This document shows, piece by piece, positions 33,890-45,779 of a stretch of DNA of 64,000 nt. Source of the stretch: Agrypnia vestita (lineage: Eukaryota; Arthropoda; Insecta; Trichoptera; Phryganeidae); contig JADDOH010000183.1 of the NCBI GenBank assembly GCA_016648135.1, positions 1 through 64,000 on the forward strand, given 5' to 3'. A program made the position numbers and the translations under genes. The notes under the pieces are model-generated. The model saw only the letters and a program-made list of their open reading frames with translations, made no database searches and had not been told where the DNA came from. How positions within the stretch are numbered: position 1 is the first letter of the stretch; every line of letters starts with the position of its first letter.

Positions 33890-34293
33890 AGAGGCAGTAA
33901 AATGGTAAATAGAAATATACCAACTTACAACACAACTTTTGGCCAAAGAAGCTATATCTATTTTGCAACAAAACTCTACAACATCCTTCCTCCAACCTTC
34001 AAAAATATTGAAAAGATTGAAGAGTTCACGAAAAGATAAAAGCATGGCTAAAACAAGTCGATGCAGATAAATTAGAAGGAGTATTGAAAACTACGCAGTA
34101 ATTTAAAAATATAAAATAAATAAGTATAAACTAGTCCGCCTCAGCACAGGAACCCCTAGTGAGGAGGACTAAGAACAATAATATCAACAATATATTATAC
34201 ATACATACTATTATATTAAACGTGTACAAATTGTATCCAAATAGAACCTAATAAAAAAAAATAAAAAAAAAGAAAATAAAAAAAAAAAAAAAT
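33890..34293 (+). pseudogene. LINE 3' end: RT tail with one frameshift, hairpin and poly(A)
   Basis: The frame 33890-34039 encodes IPTYNTTFGQRSYIYFATK then LYNILPPTFKNI, the final RT block (TYNTxxGxRSFxYxxxKLYN). A one-base deletion in an A run near 34030 shifts the reading; the shifted frame continues IKAWLKQVDADKLEGVLKTT to a stop at 34099-34101. A 3' UTR with a hairpin (34133-34170) and a poly(A)-rich tail (34251-34293) follows. It is 5'-truncated at about 33890. Confidence 0.75.
34133..34170 (+). ncRNA. LINE 3'-UTR hairpin (RNA element) 2
   Basis: AGTCC-CCTCA pairs with TGAGG-GGACT (10 pairs with one G/A mismatch) around the 16-nt loop GCACAGGAACCCCTAG. It has the same loop length and edges as 31818-31853 with an unrelated stem sequence, which suggests a selected structure. 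Confidence 0.65.
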
Positions 34294-35424
34294 CGAAAAT
34301 ATTTATTATAACAGATTTATACAAATCTTTACAAATCGGTTCTGTACAAATCGAACGCCATAATAAGGAAAATTATAATGAACAAGAAGATATAAAATAG
34401 AAAAAAAATAGATTTAAATATTCAATAACAAGAGATAACAAAACACGTTCTCTCTCATGTTATTTAGCGCAACATTCAGTAGTCGGTCAGAATCGCATTA
34501 GCAGTTATTCCAGGCATCAAAGAAACACGTCTTTGGTGTCGGAAATTTTAACCGAAAGGCAAAATCTCATACTTGAATAGCTTCGACAGATATAATCAAC
34601 CCTTGTGAGCGTTTCATTGCGTCGTCAATTTCTCATCCGGCCGAGCGGAAAAATTGGCGATCTCTCGAGTCTTCGCTGGGATCTCGCGAACTGAGCCGGC
34701 TCAACCGACCCGGTCACAAACCTCCCACTTACCATTTCGCTCTCAACCCCCGATAAATCTAGAAAAATAAAAATCTCTCAACAACCCCTCCTACGTAAAG
34801 TATAAAACTGATAAAAAGGTAATTTTTAATTGTGTGATTTTAATTTTTAATTGACGTGACTACAGGGGAACAAATGAAAACACTGGAAATTAATTAGCGA
34901 TTTTTTAATTAGATTAATTATTTTAATAAATTGATAACGACACTTAACACGAATTAAATTAATACAATGCTCTTGAATTCACACTAATTCGTAATTTATC
35001 ACTCGTCTATTATCGCTGGGTAACACTTATCGCACGTAAGTAGTCGCACTTATTTAAATCACCAGTTAGATTATTCCGCTCGATTATTTCGCTTAATATC
35101 TGTCGCTCCGATTATCTCACGACTGGCCACCCCGGCCGTCGTTTCGCGGCTGTTATCGCGTCTCTCTGTGCTCAATGTGCGCAGCTGTTCTTTCCCGCTT
35201 TATATATGCAATATGCTGGTCTCTCGAACTCACGAGAAGATTTTTTTATTTTCTAGTGTTTACGATCTTAAATCTTACGATGTCATCGAGGTATTACGAG
35301 CGATTCTGTACGTAATAGCTTTTTATCATATCTATACAATATTATGTATAGATATTGTGTGAAAAAAATAACTGTCACTTAATAATATATATGAAACAAG
35401 TGCGAAATACCGCAACTGCAAATG
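34294..35424. other. Unannotated, with CpG-richer patches
   Basis: GC-richer runs lie at 34620-34720 and 35090-35170. The word ACAAATGAAAACACTGGAAA at 34870 recurs at 23579, so both may be pieces of one repeat. The 64-residue frame at 35168 is featureless. Confidence 0.35.
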
Positions 35425-35545
35425 AGGGATATAAAAGCAAAGGCAGCAATATTCCAAAAATTGAAAAAAAAATGTTGAATGCAATCACACAGGCTTACCA
35501 ATTTAGAAAGTAACGAATTTGAAATATAGCTCCCCCCTTTCCAAA
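35425..35545. repeat. Foldback family FB1, copy 2 (partial)
   Basis: GGATATAAAAGCAAAGGCAG, then CAATATTCCAAAAA and GAATGCAATCAC match the left arm of 30093-30341. The other arm is only partly recognisable (CCAAAATCATGTTTGC near 35538). Confidence 0.6.
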
Positions 35546-35695
35546 ATCATGTTTGCAAATAAATATTAGAATCAAAGACGGCAACATCCTCGAAAAGCCG
35601 CAATGATCACCACTCGGAAGCAAACGCAGCAATAACCATATTTAAAAGATAAATATTTATTTATACACGAAAAATTTCTTTAGACCGAGACAGGA

Positions 35696-35730
35696 GAATC
35701 TATGAATCTATGAATCTATGAATCTATGCA
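35696..35730 (+). repeat. 8-bp microsatellite (GAATCTAT)x4
   Basis: Four head-to-tail copies of GAATCTAT directly precede the LINE fragment at 35823. Confidence 0.85.
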
Positions 35731-35822
35731 TCTTATTGGATTTTTGTATTTATCTCAGAAACACCTTGGTGGGATATTGCCGCCTTTTGGTATTTACGAC
35801 ACTTTATATAGGAAGAGTCACA

Positions 35823-36535
35823 TATTGTTGTATTCGAAGTTATTGCATATATACATGTGAACTCTGGGAAAATTATAAAAAGAGCAGCATAGAAAGACTT
35901 CGCATACAATATAATAACGACTTCCGTATGATGTTTGACCTTCCCAGATATCCCAGCGCTTCCGGTATGTTCACTGAGGGGCGTGTTCCCAACTTTGCAG
36001 CCCTCATAAGATCCAGGGTGGCAGGCATGAGGGAAAGGATGTACAGCTCCCGAAATAATAAAAAAAATCCTTATCCTGGAAGCCCGCCCTACTCCAGCAT
36101 CCAGCATTGATGCACGTTGGAGAAAGATACTACCCCCTCATAATTGACATGCCACCGCTTGCTTAAAGCCGTTATTATACGATATATTTATTTTTTCATG
36201 TTAATACTTATACTTGTTTTATCTTTTCTTTTATACATACTATTTATTTACTAATGCTTACTTTACTTTACTTTGTATTATTTACTCTTTCGCTTCGTAC
36301 CATGTCGTTCTTACTTTGTATGCCCTATTTATTTGAATAATTCTTACTATATACCTTATTTATTGTTATATCTTACCTTTTATGTACGTGCATGTGATAA
36401 TTTCTATTTATATATCTAAATCATCTTATATTTCTGTATATCGCATGTATGATAATTTAACGTATGTATTGTTATATGGAATGTGTGGGATTGCACAAAC
36501 CTCTCCACATACCTGGAATAAAGTTATATTTATTT
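35823..36535 (+). pseudogene. LINE 3' end: RT C-terminal fragment plus 3' UTR
   Basis: Within a frame starting at 35718, the part from about 35823 to 36060 encodes TCELWENYKKSSIERLRIQY then NNDFRMMFDLPRYPSASGMF, TEGRVPNFAALIRSRVAGM and RERMYSSRN. This order (LW..Y-KK-x-LR-x-YN-x-FRxxxxLPR-x-SAS-x-MF) is the conserved post-catalytic segment of a broad group of LINE RTs. A stop follows at 36108-36110. The AT-rich 3' UTR carries an AATAAA signal at 36517-36522. The catalytic domains are missing, so the copy is 5'-truncated. Confidence 0.7.
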
Positions 36536-38149
36536 AATTCATTTATTTATTTTCTTTATTGCAACTGACAAGCATGATGGCTGCCAACTGGAAAAATAGA
36601 TAACTCACTAAAATAATTTACGTATAAAGGTCAATTATGAAGACATCAATGCGGTTGCCATAGTTTCATTATGTAGCATTCTACTGGAGTACGTTAAAAA
36701 TGTAATAAAAATGAAATAGATAGAGTGAGGATAGGTATTAAAAATAAATACTAGTATATGAAATTTATTTTGATAGTTTTCTGCAGGAATGTACTACCAG
36801 GTATCGATTACCTTCGGATCAGCAGAGGCAATTATATTTTGAGTTTTTCAGGTAGAAAGGTAGGTACGTAAAATATGTTAGGTTTATTGTTTATGTAGTA
36901 TTTTGGTACCTCCATGCCTAGAGATACATGGAAGAGAGCTGATTAATGGTAAGTGCCCTAGAAGAAAGTCGAGATTTCACTGAATTCGTAATGAGACAAA
37001 TTTTAGAATAACAGCTGTCATCTGTCACGCGCGTAATTGAGAAATCATGACTTGAGAATTGTTTTACGGCTAAGGAAAGTGTTTTTAACACAAAGTTGAA
37101 GTTGAACAAGCGCGGTGCTGGGTTAACACTTTCCCGCCCGCCAAAAGTGTAATTTCGTAGTAAATTATGCTTCCGGGGGTTTATCGGCTCGAGAAGGCGG
37201 TGGCGTACCCTCGTAAAGTTCTCGGCTCGAATGTCTTCCATATTTCTGATCTCTTTCAGCGTCTCGACACACGAGGGCCGGTCTGGTGGGCGCAGATAAG
37301 GGTTCTGCCCTTTCGCGGTTGTTTACATCCCATATATTTTAAGACTGCGCGAGATTCACACAAATATTTAAAAATACAAGCGACGCTTCCTTAATTCTCG
37401 TCAATAGATTAAGCGGCAGATATTTCTTACAGATTCCAAGTTGGGCGTAATAGAAAAGATCGAAACGTAATCGATAGAATAACTAATATTTCCCCCACCT
37501 GTGTGTGATAGCACCGGTGGTATTAACTTGATTTAAGTAATATTTCGTTGAGTCAAGTTGATACAACCGGCCTTTGCTCTACACATTTTTTATTATTTAT
37601 TTGGGTGTAGTGCACAATGTGGCGTTGGGAGCTATTTTTAATATTCACACATTCACCAGTAAAATTGAGTGTCCTGATTCCAAAAATGTCATAAAATAAC
37701 CCGGCACGCAAATATTAAACGAGTAATTACAATTTAAAAAATCGTAATTATTTCCTTTTTTTTTCACAAATCAGCCATTTTATCTATACGATACACGAAC
37801 TACAGACAATGCGATATTTTATTCAAAGATAAAAAAGAATAAATGTATAAGGAAAACATAGAAAATATACATTTTTTCAAAATAAATGTTTTATAAGAAA
37901 ATAATTTAAAAATAAAAACAAAAGATCATAATACCCATAAAAAATAATTATACGAGAATCAATAGGGCTCAGTAAAATATATCTTATGCGTAAGATAGAA
38001 TAAGCGTAGGTACTACAGTAAGAGTCCGTAACTTTTATAGTTACGGACGTTACAAGAAGTTCTGGACAGATAGATAAATAACGAAATTATTATTATTGAG
38101 ATGTTATGTTTTTAAAAAGTATATAAAAAAAATATTTTTTAAAAATAAA
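36536..38149. other. Mostly unannotated; small MITE remnant
   Basis: At 37511-37573 a ~62-bp inverted repeat (ACCGGTGGTATTAACTTGA, and the complement GGCCGGTTGTATCAACTTGA) resembles the ends of the MITE at 28591. The overlapping frames at 36918-37394 (107 and 75 residues) have no recognisable domain. The rest is AT-rich. Confidence 0.4.
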
Positions 38150-38580
38150 AAACAAATTAAAAAATTTGGATTGTATTATTTGTATGTATCTACTTATATT
38201 TTATTAATTACACTTACATGTTTCGGAAAAACCTTTTCATCGTCAGAGTGTTTTATATATGTCAAAATATCAAAATGAATAATGTATTTTGTTTTTGTTT
38301 TTCTAAATTATTTGAAAAATTATTTTTAAATACTATTGCTGAAGTTCTTGATTACTCAAATTAATGGAATTTTTTTTACAATTGGGCTACTCGTTATTTA
38401 ATTGATTATTCATAATATTTTGTTTACTATTACATGCTTTACTTATTTCTAATGATTCTAAATTATTCAATTTCAGACCAAAATTATTTATATGTAAAAT
38501 AGAAAGTCCTAAATTTTTATCAAAACCGCGATCATTTTCTAATAAATGATTTGCAAATTCAGAAAAACCATGATTATTCA
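38150..38580 (-). pseudogene. Penelope-like element C-terminal end plus 3' region
   Basis: On the minus strand a frame from about 38575 reads CLNNHGFSEFANHLLENDRG, FDKNLGLSILHINNFGLKLN and LESLEISKACNSKQNIMNNQ, and stops at 38387-38389. This is the final part of a PLE GIY-YIG nuclease, with the FAxHL-xxxxH/D-x-F and ILH-x-xxxGxxLNxLExLEI order. An upstream stop shows the rest is decayed. The 3' flank down to about 38150 matches 6430-6690 closely, so the two are copies of one subfamily, distinct from the PLE at 32.4 kb. Confidence 0.75.
38221..38246 (-). ncRNA. Hammerhead-like motif downstream of PLE ORF
   Basis: The minus strand reads CUGACGA, U, stem GAAAA/UUUUUC with loop GG, C, then GAAAC, located 141 nt after the PLE stop. 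The core is intact and the stem II sequence differs from the sister copy at 6594 while pairing is kept. Confidence 0.5.
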
Positions 38581-39041
38581 GACAAGTTCAGAAACTGTTC
38601 GTAGGTTTACATAAATATGATCATATAAGAGGTCTATCATTTATTCAGAGAAAATACATCCAATACAAAAACATTTTAAATAAACTGTAAAAAAACCTTT
38701 ATGTTTTATTGTCAAAAATGTTTTGAAGCAAAGTAAATATTACCACAAGTAATATTTACTTTTCTGCATAGCTTTTGGAAGAATATCGTGATGTTATTAA
38801 TTACAACGAACGAAATAAAAATTGTTTCGATTTAATAAAATTAAATTTAATATTATAAAACCATTGAATTTACATGTTACAACATATGAACCGATACATT
38901 ACTCTGCAGACAGTTGGAGGAGTGACGCTGCACGAGAGGAAACGGGAGGAGCGGACAGTTCGCGGGAGAGAGCGGAGACAGCTTGGCCGGGAGCCAACAC
39001 GGATCACTTCATCTGGGAAGTGAGAAGTGGATACTTCTTCA
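38581..39041. other. Unannotated
   Basis: AT-rich, then GC-richer from 38905. No gene recognised. Confidence 0.35.
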
Positions 39042-39150
39042 ACACACGACACACACACGCACACACGCACACACGCACACACGCACACACGCACACACGC
39101 ACACACGCACACACGCACACACGCACACACGCACACACGCACACATGCAC
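39042..39150 (+). repeat. Microsatellite (CACACACG)n
   Basis: About 13 copies of an 8-bp unit CACACACG in nearly perfect register. Overlapping His/Thr/Arg-rich or Val/Cys-rich frames on both strands (up to 158 residues) are artefacts of the repeat. Confidence 0.95.
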
Positions 39151-39501
39151 GCCCACCTTCTCGGAATGCCGCAACTGCAGGAAAAATATCCGCGATTATT
39201 TCTAGAAAACATTTATTTTCAGTCGGACACTCAAACTTGTTCCCGGATTCCGACAGAATTTCACGCCAACTTATAAATATTTGTTTCCTTAGTTTGGTGA
39301 TTAAATTAGAAAAATGAATATTGGCTATTGAATAATATTTTAGCATTACGAAATGGTCTCATCTAAAAAAAAGTAAAAATAGCCACACTAGCAATATTAG
39401 TCTTAAATGAGGCAAATAATTGAACTTCTAGATTGTTCGGAAAACTTCGATTATAATAATATTGCAGTTCTTCTAGATTTATGATCTCTTGGCTATGCAG
39501 G

Positions 39502-40014
39502 GTTATTTGAAAAATATTAATAACCCCGCAGGAATACATTCCTGCCTTGATTATGAGTCGAAAATGTTCAAACAGTCATGAGTCAAAGTGCAATATCAAA
39601 GTTTGCATTTTTCTCTCTCAATATTTGTGACTTATTTTTTACAAAACGTTGAAATATCATTACAGTAACTTATATCGATTACGAAAAATTCATTCGTTAC
39701 AATACAGGTAAAATAAAGTGTTAAAAACCCTGCAGAAATTCCAATTGGAATGTTTTCTAATTGTAATGCGATGGTTTTTATTATTTTATTTGACTTGCAC
39801 TAAAGGGAATGGATTTTTCGTAATCAATGTAAATGACTGTTAATAGCCTAACGTTTTATAAAAAATAAGTCAGAAATATTGGAAAAAAAATGCAAACTTT
39901 GATGTCGCATATCTCCATAACTATTGATATTCAGTCATGGTTTCTTGAACGTTTTCGATTCACTATCAAGGCAGGTATATAGTCCTGTAAGTTTATTAAT
40001 GTTTTCCAAATAAC
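39502..40014. mobile_element. Foldback MITE family FB2, copy 2 (513 bp)
   Basis: The left arm GTTATTTGAAAAATATTAAT, with ATTCCTGCCTTGATTATGAG and ATCAAAGTTTGCATTTTT, matches the complement of the right arm ending at 40014. The arms are about 200 bp and imperfect; the 110-bp middle has its own hairpin (TCCAATTGGA). It is non-coding. Confidence 0.7.
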
Positions 40015-40990
40015 TTTGGTTATACATACTTATACATATATCTCCATGATATAAATAATTAGGATAGTGTTACCATAGTGGTATGATAGTCTATATCATT
40101 TTATCGGTCCAGCAGGTTTTAGAACGGCATGTCGGCTTTTTAATTATCCTCGGGTACATCTGGACTATGACACATGATTGCGTCTGTCCGACGTTTATCT
40201 TGTTAGCCCTTTGTCCCGTGTATTCTTATACCATGTAATTTTGATACTGTCTGGTGACTGCAGAAAGTATTTGGCAATGTACAATAATTAGAAGTGCTCT
40301 CTTAAAAGAGATTTCGTTGTATGTAGAAGTGAAGTAGGTGAACCAAAAATCAATTACTATTGTGTAAATTAAATATTGCCCCTCTCGTATTATTTAAAAT
40401 GCTACGCACTGGTTTAGAAATAAATAAGAGAATGGTACCATTTTTAAGTAATAACAAAACAATAAAAAAATCTAATATCAAAAATACTCAAAAAAATCCG
40501 ATTTGAAAAGTACTATCGATGCTATTATTATAGTAGGGAGTTCTCGCAGTACTTAGCCTCCAAATAATAACATTGCTCGCTTCCCAGCTTGAAAACGAAA
40601 ATAATAGGTCCAGAAAAGTAGTCCGCGATTTGATGATTGACTGACACGATATCATTTGTAAAAATGTATCTATGTTCTGGATAGAAAAAAGCCGCATAAT
40701 GTTGGTATGATCTGCCATCTAAACCAAGCACTATTTATGCGCCAGTAACAGTCAGAGCGCTGGCAAAAGATATTTTTAATCAAGAAAGCGGACTAATTTG
40801 AAGAAAAAACGTCGCCATAACGTGTGGAACATAAATGAGAGAGAAATTTATTACATTATAGGGTAGGATAGCATCATGGCGGGATTTTATTAGAAATATT
40901 ATAGAAGTTTCGTCCGCTAATTATTATAAAAACGTGCAACTAATATCGCACATCTTTGAAAATTGAGTCGTAAATGTTAAAAATGATTGC
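40015..40990. other. Unannotated
   Basis: AT-rich. Overlapping minus-strand frames at 40488-40731 (76 and 67 residues) show no domain. Confidence 0.35.
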
Positions 40991-40995
40991 TCTTT

Positions 40996-41110
40996 TTACT
41001 CCCTTTCTTTTAACTAACTTTTAACTGCTTGTTTGCTTGACTGTCGAAAAAACTTTGAAAAAACGAGAAATCGAAAATAGTCTTGTAATGACCCTGTTAG
41101 ATAGAGGGCA
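40996..41110. repeat. ACTCCCT-ended MITE, partial copy
   Basis: TTACTCCCTTTCTTTTAACT followed by GTCGAAAAAACTTTG matches the ends of the elements at 59411 and 61190. The opposite end is not found. Confidence 0.5.
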
Positions 41111-41221
41111 TCCTAATCAAATCGAGCGGACTGTATTTAATGTCGAAATGATGTTCAATTAATATTATAAAGCATTTTATTGTATTTCAATATAAATCGT
41201 TCTCCTGGTCACGGTAAGCGC

Positions 41222-44200
41222 TGCGATGATCCAGGTAGACAGTGGGTCTTCCTAACGTATTAACGATGAATTTTGCATTAATAATTTATTTAAAAGGCCG
41301 TTGCTTAATCGCCGCGAGTTGATATTTAATTTTAGCTATTATATTCAATTAATATGCCAACTCCTGGCCGCGGCTAACAATGTGATGAGTCAGTAGATAG
41401 TGGGTCCTCGTCAAATGACGGTAATTCTAGAGATGCTTTCTATTATGTGCAAAATATTATACAGTCGTAAAATAATTGACGCGAGTAGTATTTATTATTA
41501 TATTTTTCATTCCGATCTTATATGTGAGCGCGCGCGATTGAGCGACAGGATGCAACCGGTCGACTTCAACCATATGATGTAGCGATACAGTTGTTAAAAA
41601 TTAAATATTCAATACAGAAATATTACTACTACTAAAATTCAACTTTTCATATGAAATAATGTTCTATACTATCAGAAATTGTTCTATACGATAAATTAAC
41701 TAAAAATACGTATTAACTGAAAATATTTCTAACATCTTGGGTTCGCACACTATATTGATAATACCTAATGCCCTTCGCATTTACTAAATGTATTACCTAA
41801 ATAACCACAGCTATACCATCCTGTCCGTCAGGGACGAAACATAAAACACAGTTATATTTCTAAAATTGCTACCTCTTACGCGACAAAAATACCTATTACA
41901 GTCGGGCTATGAATATGAACTATCTCCGCCTCATAATGGCGCCTGGTACCAATACTAAAACCTTTACTAGAAATAATAAATGCGAATAAATCTCGATAAA
42001 TATAATATATACTATTCGTAATACGTCGTTGAATTGGCACATGATTCGTCTAATGGATGAAGGACCCCGTTGTGTATCGTAATAACTTCAAATTCTTTTA
42101 TAGGAGCAGTGTGGAAACAATTGCATAATATTACGTAATAAAATCATCTAACGAACCTAATAATCTATACATTTATGTTACAATAAAATACGTTCACCAG
42201 AAGAATTCGTGTATTAGAAATAAAACATTTCCGTTTGGAAACAACCCAATAAAATCAATCGAACGGCATAAAGAGGAGAAATTCACATATTAAATAACAC
42301 TGAAACTAATAATTTTAAACACTTTATATTAACATATTCTTACCTTGAATGGTGTCGTCTTAGACGTGTATGAACCTGTTCATATTAATTCCTGGGGAAA
42401 ATAATACATATATTTGCTATCTACGAAATAAGACATTTTTGAAATGAAACTTCTTTATAAATAAGTAGATAAGGTCTCGGGGATGGTTTGTTCGAAAGGA
42501 TTCTACAACAGCCCGTGAGTTTATATGAAATAATAGTTTCTTTGAATGCTAAATTTTGGTTTTTTAAACCCTCAGCATCTCTGCTGAGAGGGGTTGAGGC
42601 TCCGCGCCCGCCTAAACCCGGTGGCCGACTTCCTAAGTGACTAAACGGCCCCCCTTGTTCCTCCGGAACTTACTGCATCCCGAGACTCTATCTCTTCTTT
42701 ACGAGATGTGATCCTGTGACGCCCTCTTTTAGGCTTATAATTGAGAAGGCCGTACTCTTTTGGTACGAGTTTCTGATGATGTGTGTTGTCTTGAGGCGCC
42801 TTTCTTTTAGGCCGGTGTTTGAAGAATCATGTACTCTTTTGGTACGAATTGATGACGACATTAGCCTCCTTTGCGGGCATAGTCAGCGATGTTACAAATT
42901 ATTGTGCAATCTCATTATGCCTTTTCAGAGCGGCGTCCCACGATTCTGCATCTTGCAACATTTACTTTGGACAAATGTTAGAGTGTTAGTAACATATTTA
43001 TAATATCCCAGCTATTCCATATGAGTGAATGATTTTTATATTTATTCTGGCCCTGTCTTTCTTACAGAGGACGAAATAGAAGTTAACGTTTTCTATCAAG
43101 GTTTTACAGCATTCAAGCATGGAAATCCTTCCAAAGACAAAGGGAACCTTTTTGTTGGTTTAAGTAGTTTGCGCCAGATGAGGTTAGGTGGTCGGTTTAT
43201 TGACGACCCCGAGCAACAAGGAGGACCCCGCCTTTAAGGGGCCCTGCAGGGGCTTGTGCGGGTTCCACGCCCAAGTGCCGGCAATCATCCACCCCTCAGC
43301 CAGCTAGGCTAACACAAACCAGATATCCCCAATCTTTAGTTAGACTTCCCCATTCTGTCCTTTACTCGTCATTCTGAAGCTACTTGTTAAGCTAGATGTA
43401 CCGAGGTACTCAAATCATAAAGAGTTAACTGAAGACCGGATTGCGCAATACTTATGCAATACAGTAATTATTATAATGCTACTAAGTAATTCATATAGAA
43501 ATCCGTGTATTCAAATTTTAGCATAAACGGTATGAAATTCGCTTTGCATAAAAATACACCCGTTTGGAACGGAATTCTTGTACGATTTGAACCAATATCA
43601 CACAAGCAATCGTGATATTTAATTACACATAATTATTCCGAACTCAAATATTCCCAAAATAAATACATTTCGATAGTGAAAATAATTAACCGTAATAGAT
43701 AATATGAATATGATCCTTATCTGTTACTCTTTGTGGCGGAATCCTCCTTCTGGTGCTGCGGGATGGTGGAATCTCTATACTTCGCCGCTGCAAGACCCGC
43801 TTTCTCTCAAGCTGGCAGCTCCTTTGCTCGCAACTGATGATCTGGAACTCGGGGCTCCGTCGGTAGTCTGTTGGGCAGCGCTCCCGCTCGCAAGTCTGGT
43901 CTCGAACTGAAGGGGCTGAGTATATCGTGTTCGCTCCTTTTATAGTAACGATTTCACCATACCTCTGAAATCCACGCTAGTGCAGTGACTCATCCTATGC
44001 GCGATGACCTCACCGCCGGCGCTCGCCATTGGCCGGATTCAGTCATCAGGACGGTCGCCTCCGGCTCAACCCGTCGAAGGCAAAGCGCGCCTGTGATTGG
44101 TCCGTTTCGTTAAAATAATAGTAAAGCACCCGCTACACGCGAGACTTGCTGTTCCGATTCATAAATAATAAAGGCTCGTTCGCACCTACTCACAAGGTCG

Positions 44201-44476
44201 AGTCTATTAGTATTGGCAAACAATATTAATTTAACACAGAATTATATCTATGGTATAATAAAGATCTAAGAAATATTACTTGTATAGCTGAATATTCAAT
44301 ATTTTGTTAGCCTCTTGTAATACATAGAATCTTAAGAAGAAATATATCAGGCTTTTACTTTTAAACGATTCCAAACAGAAGAAATATATTTTTGATGTCC
44401 ATACTTGGCTTTTTTGAATATTATTATTTCAGGATTTTCTAAATTTATTAAATCTATCTCTATGTCGACCATCACA
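41222..44476 (-). mobile_element. Long LTR-like direct repeat, copy A (proposed 3' LTR)
   Basis: About 3.25 kb repeated directly at 49906-53254. Read on the minus strand it starts TGTGATGGTCGACATAG and ends in CA (GGATCATCGCA). The part 42480-43330 is almost identical between copies, while 41222-41720 is strongly diverged. It contains a promoter array (43905-44100), an AATAAA at 43201-43196 (minus) and an internal ~80-bp partial repeat near 42727 and 42808. The 95- and 70-residue plus-strand frames are conserved between copies only because the DNA is. The lower boundary is ambiguous, because an end-like motif also occurs at 41381. Confidence 0.6.
43905..44100 (-). promoter_or_regulatory. Pol II promoter array in LTR copy A
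   Basis: On the minus strand, in order: CCAAT boxes at 44100-44096 and 44032-44028, a CRE-like TGAGGTCA near 44010, an AP-1 site TGAGTCA at 43992-43986, TATAAAAG at 43944-43937, and Inr-like TCAGCC (A at 43917, 27 nt from the TATA) or TCAGTT (43910-43905). The spacing is right for a TATA-Inr core promoter. Confidence 0.6.
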
Positions 44477-44487
44477 GCTTCCCCCTT
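44477..44487 (-). other. Polypurine tract next to LTR copy A
   Basis: The minus strand reads AAGGGGGAAGC immediately before TGTGATGG, the start of the LTR-like repeat. A purine tract in this place is the plus-strand primer of LTR retrotransposons. Copy B has unrelated sequence at the same place. Confidence 0.6.
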
Positions 44488-44676
44488 ATTTAGAGAGAGG
44501 AATGATCTATCAGACCAAGCCTATCTGCTAAATAACCCAATAGGATAGTATATTTCGTGATACTTATCAAGAGTTTCTAAAATTCCTTTTAAAATAAATC
44601 GTTGTTCTTTCCTTTCACCGCGTACTATATTTCTATTAGGGTAGTATTCCTTTTCAATGGAATCCTTTTTGCGTAT
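44488..44676 (-). pseudogene. Coding-like remnant upstream of the polypurine tract, unidentified
   Basis: A minus-strand frame reads IRKKDSIEKEYYPNRNIVRG, then ERKEQRFILKGILETLDKYH and EIYYPIGLFSR, with one stop before AWSDRSFLSLNKG. Composition and charge pattern look protein-like, and its place just before the tract fits the end of a pol or env frame. I do not recognise the family. Confidence 0.3.
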
Positions 44677-45351
44677 TTAAAGCTACTGTAAACCATCTGC
44701 CTGTCATTCAAATGAAAAGTGTACAACTAATATAAATATAAGATTTGAAAGCAAAAGGGACTGTATCTAATTTATTCAATTGACTGAAAAGGTTCGATTC
44801 TTCATAATCGATTGAATGCCTCAGTAATCTCATCATTGTGTCTGCTAACCACTCAAGCTCCATCCTGTTATCAACACTTAAAAGGAACGCCCCTTCCCCC
44901 ACTTTGTTATCCTCCTTGCTTCCCTTACAATGGTACACTCCTAGAGTTCACCAACTCGCAACTCTATACTACTTTCCCCAGCATATACCCCCCTTCCCCC
45001 AGAATATACTCCCACTAACACTCCCCACATCCCCTTCAAGCTATACAAACCAACTCAACCGAGTAAATATTAACTGTATATTTCTCCTATGAAATGCGAG
45101 CTACGATAAATCTGAAGTTCCAGAATTATGTTAACCTACGAATTAATGTACAACCTATTCATATGAACTTAACAACCAGCTTCCTAATATATAGAGCGAA
45201 CCCCTCGATCTCAATATGTCCTGTACGTGAGTAAACATGATGACGATGATACTTGCTATCCACTCTAAAAAGAAAAAGTGCAGTCCGCCTCCAAATTTTC
45301 TAATGACTAGTCGCAAATGGACAAGTCCCTTCAATAACCGTTGGGCGTCGT

Positions 45352-45490
45352 TTCAACTAACTGTCCAGCTAACCCTCAAGAGAGAGATACCCAAAGACGA
45401 TGCACACTTGTTAAAGAAGTAGAGCTTCAATCATAATCCGGTTGTCAAAAAGGTTTCCAATAACTATTCCTTGCTATGCTACCATGGTGT
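45352..45490. repeat. Direct repeat flanking the GAA block, left copy
   Basis: Blocks TTTCAACTAACTGTCCAGC, AACCCTCAAGAG, AAAGACGATGCACACTTGT and TAACTATTCCTTGCTA recur in order at 46741-46860 with about 20 percent differences. The pair brackets the purine-rich block. Confidence 0.65.
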
Positions 45491-45779
45491 ACCCCGACAA
45501 GTGTTCACCATCTTGTAACACAACTCTAATTCCCCCTTCCCCCAAACTATACAACCTCTTCTATCTGAAACTCGTATTGTCCTATTTTAACCGAATGAAT
45601 GGTCAACCGTATATTCCTACTATAATTGCAAACCGCGACAAAATGAACTCTAGTACCCCACCTGTGTTATGAACCTTATGCATATGCGCAGAACGTTTCC
45701 TATTATGTAGAATCAACCAATTGTCCTCAATATTCCACGTATACTGTAATGACTGCCATAATTTATTGTTGGTGTAATA

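Noticed and set aside
38822..39346. Overlapping ORFs of 97-158 residues over 38.8-39.3 kb
   Set aside because: They are translations of the (CACACACG)n microsatellite in several frames.
42716..43237. 95- and 70-residue plus-strand ORFs conserved in both long repeats (again at 51429-51890)
   Set aside because: The DNA itself is nearly identical between copies, so conservation says nothing about coding; no domain is recognisable and the element reads on the other strand.
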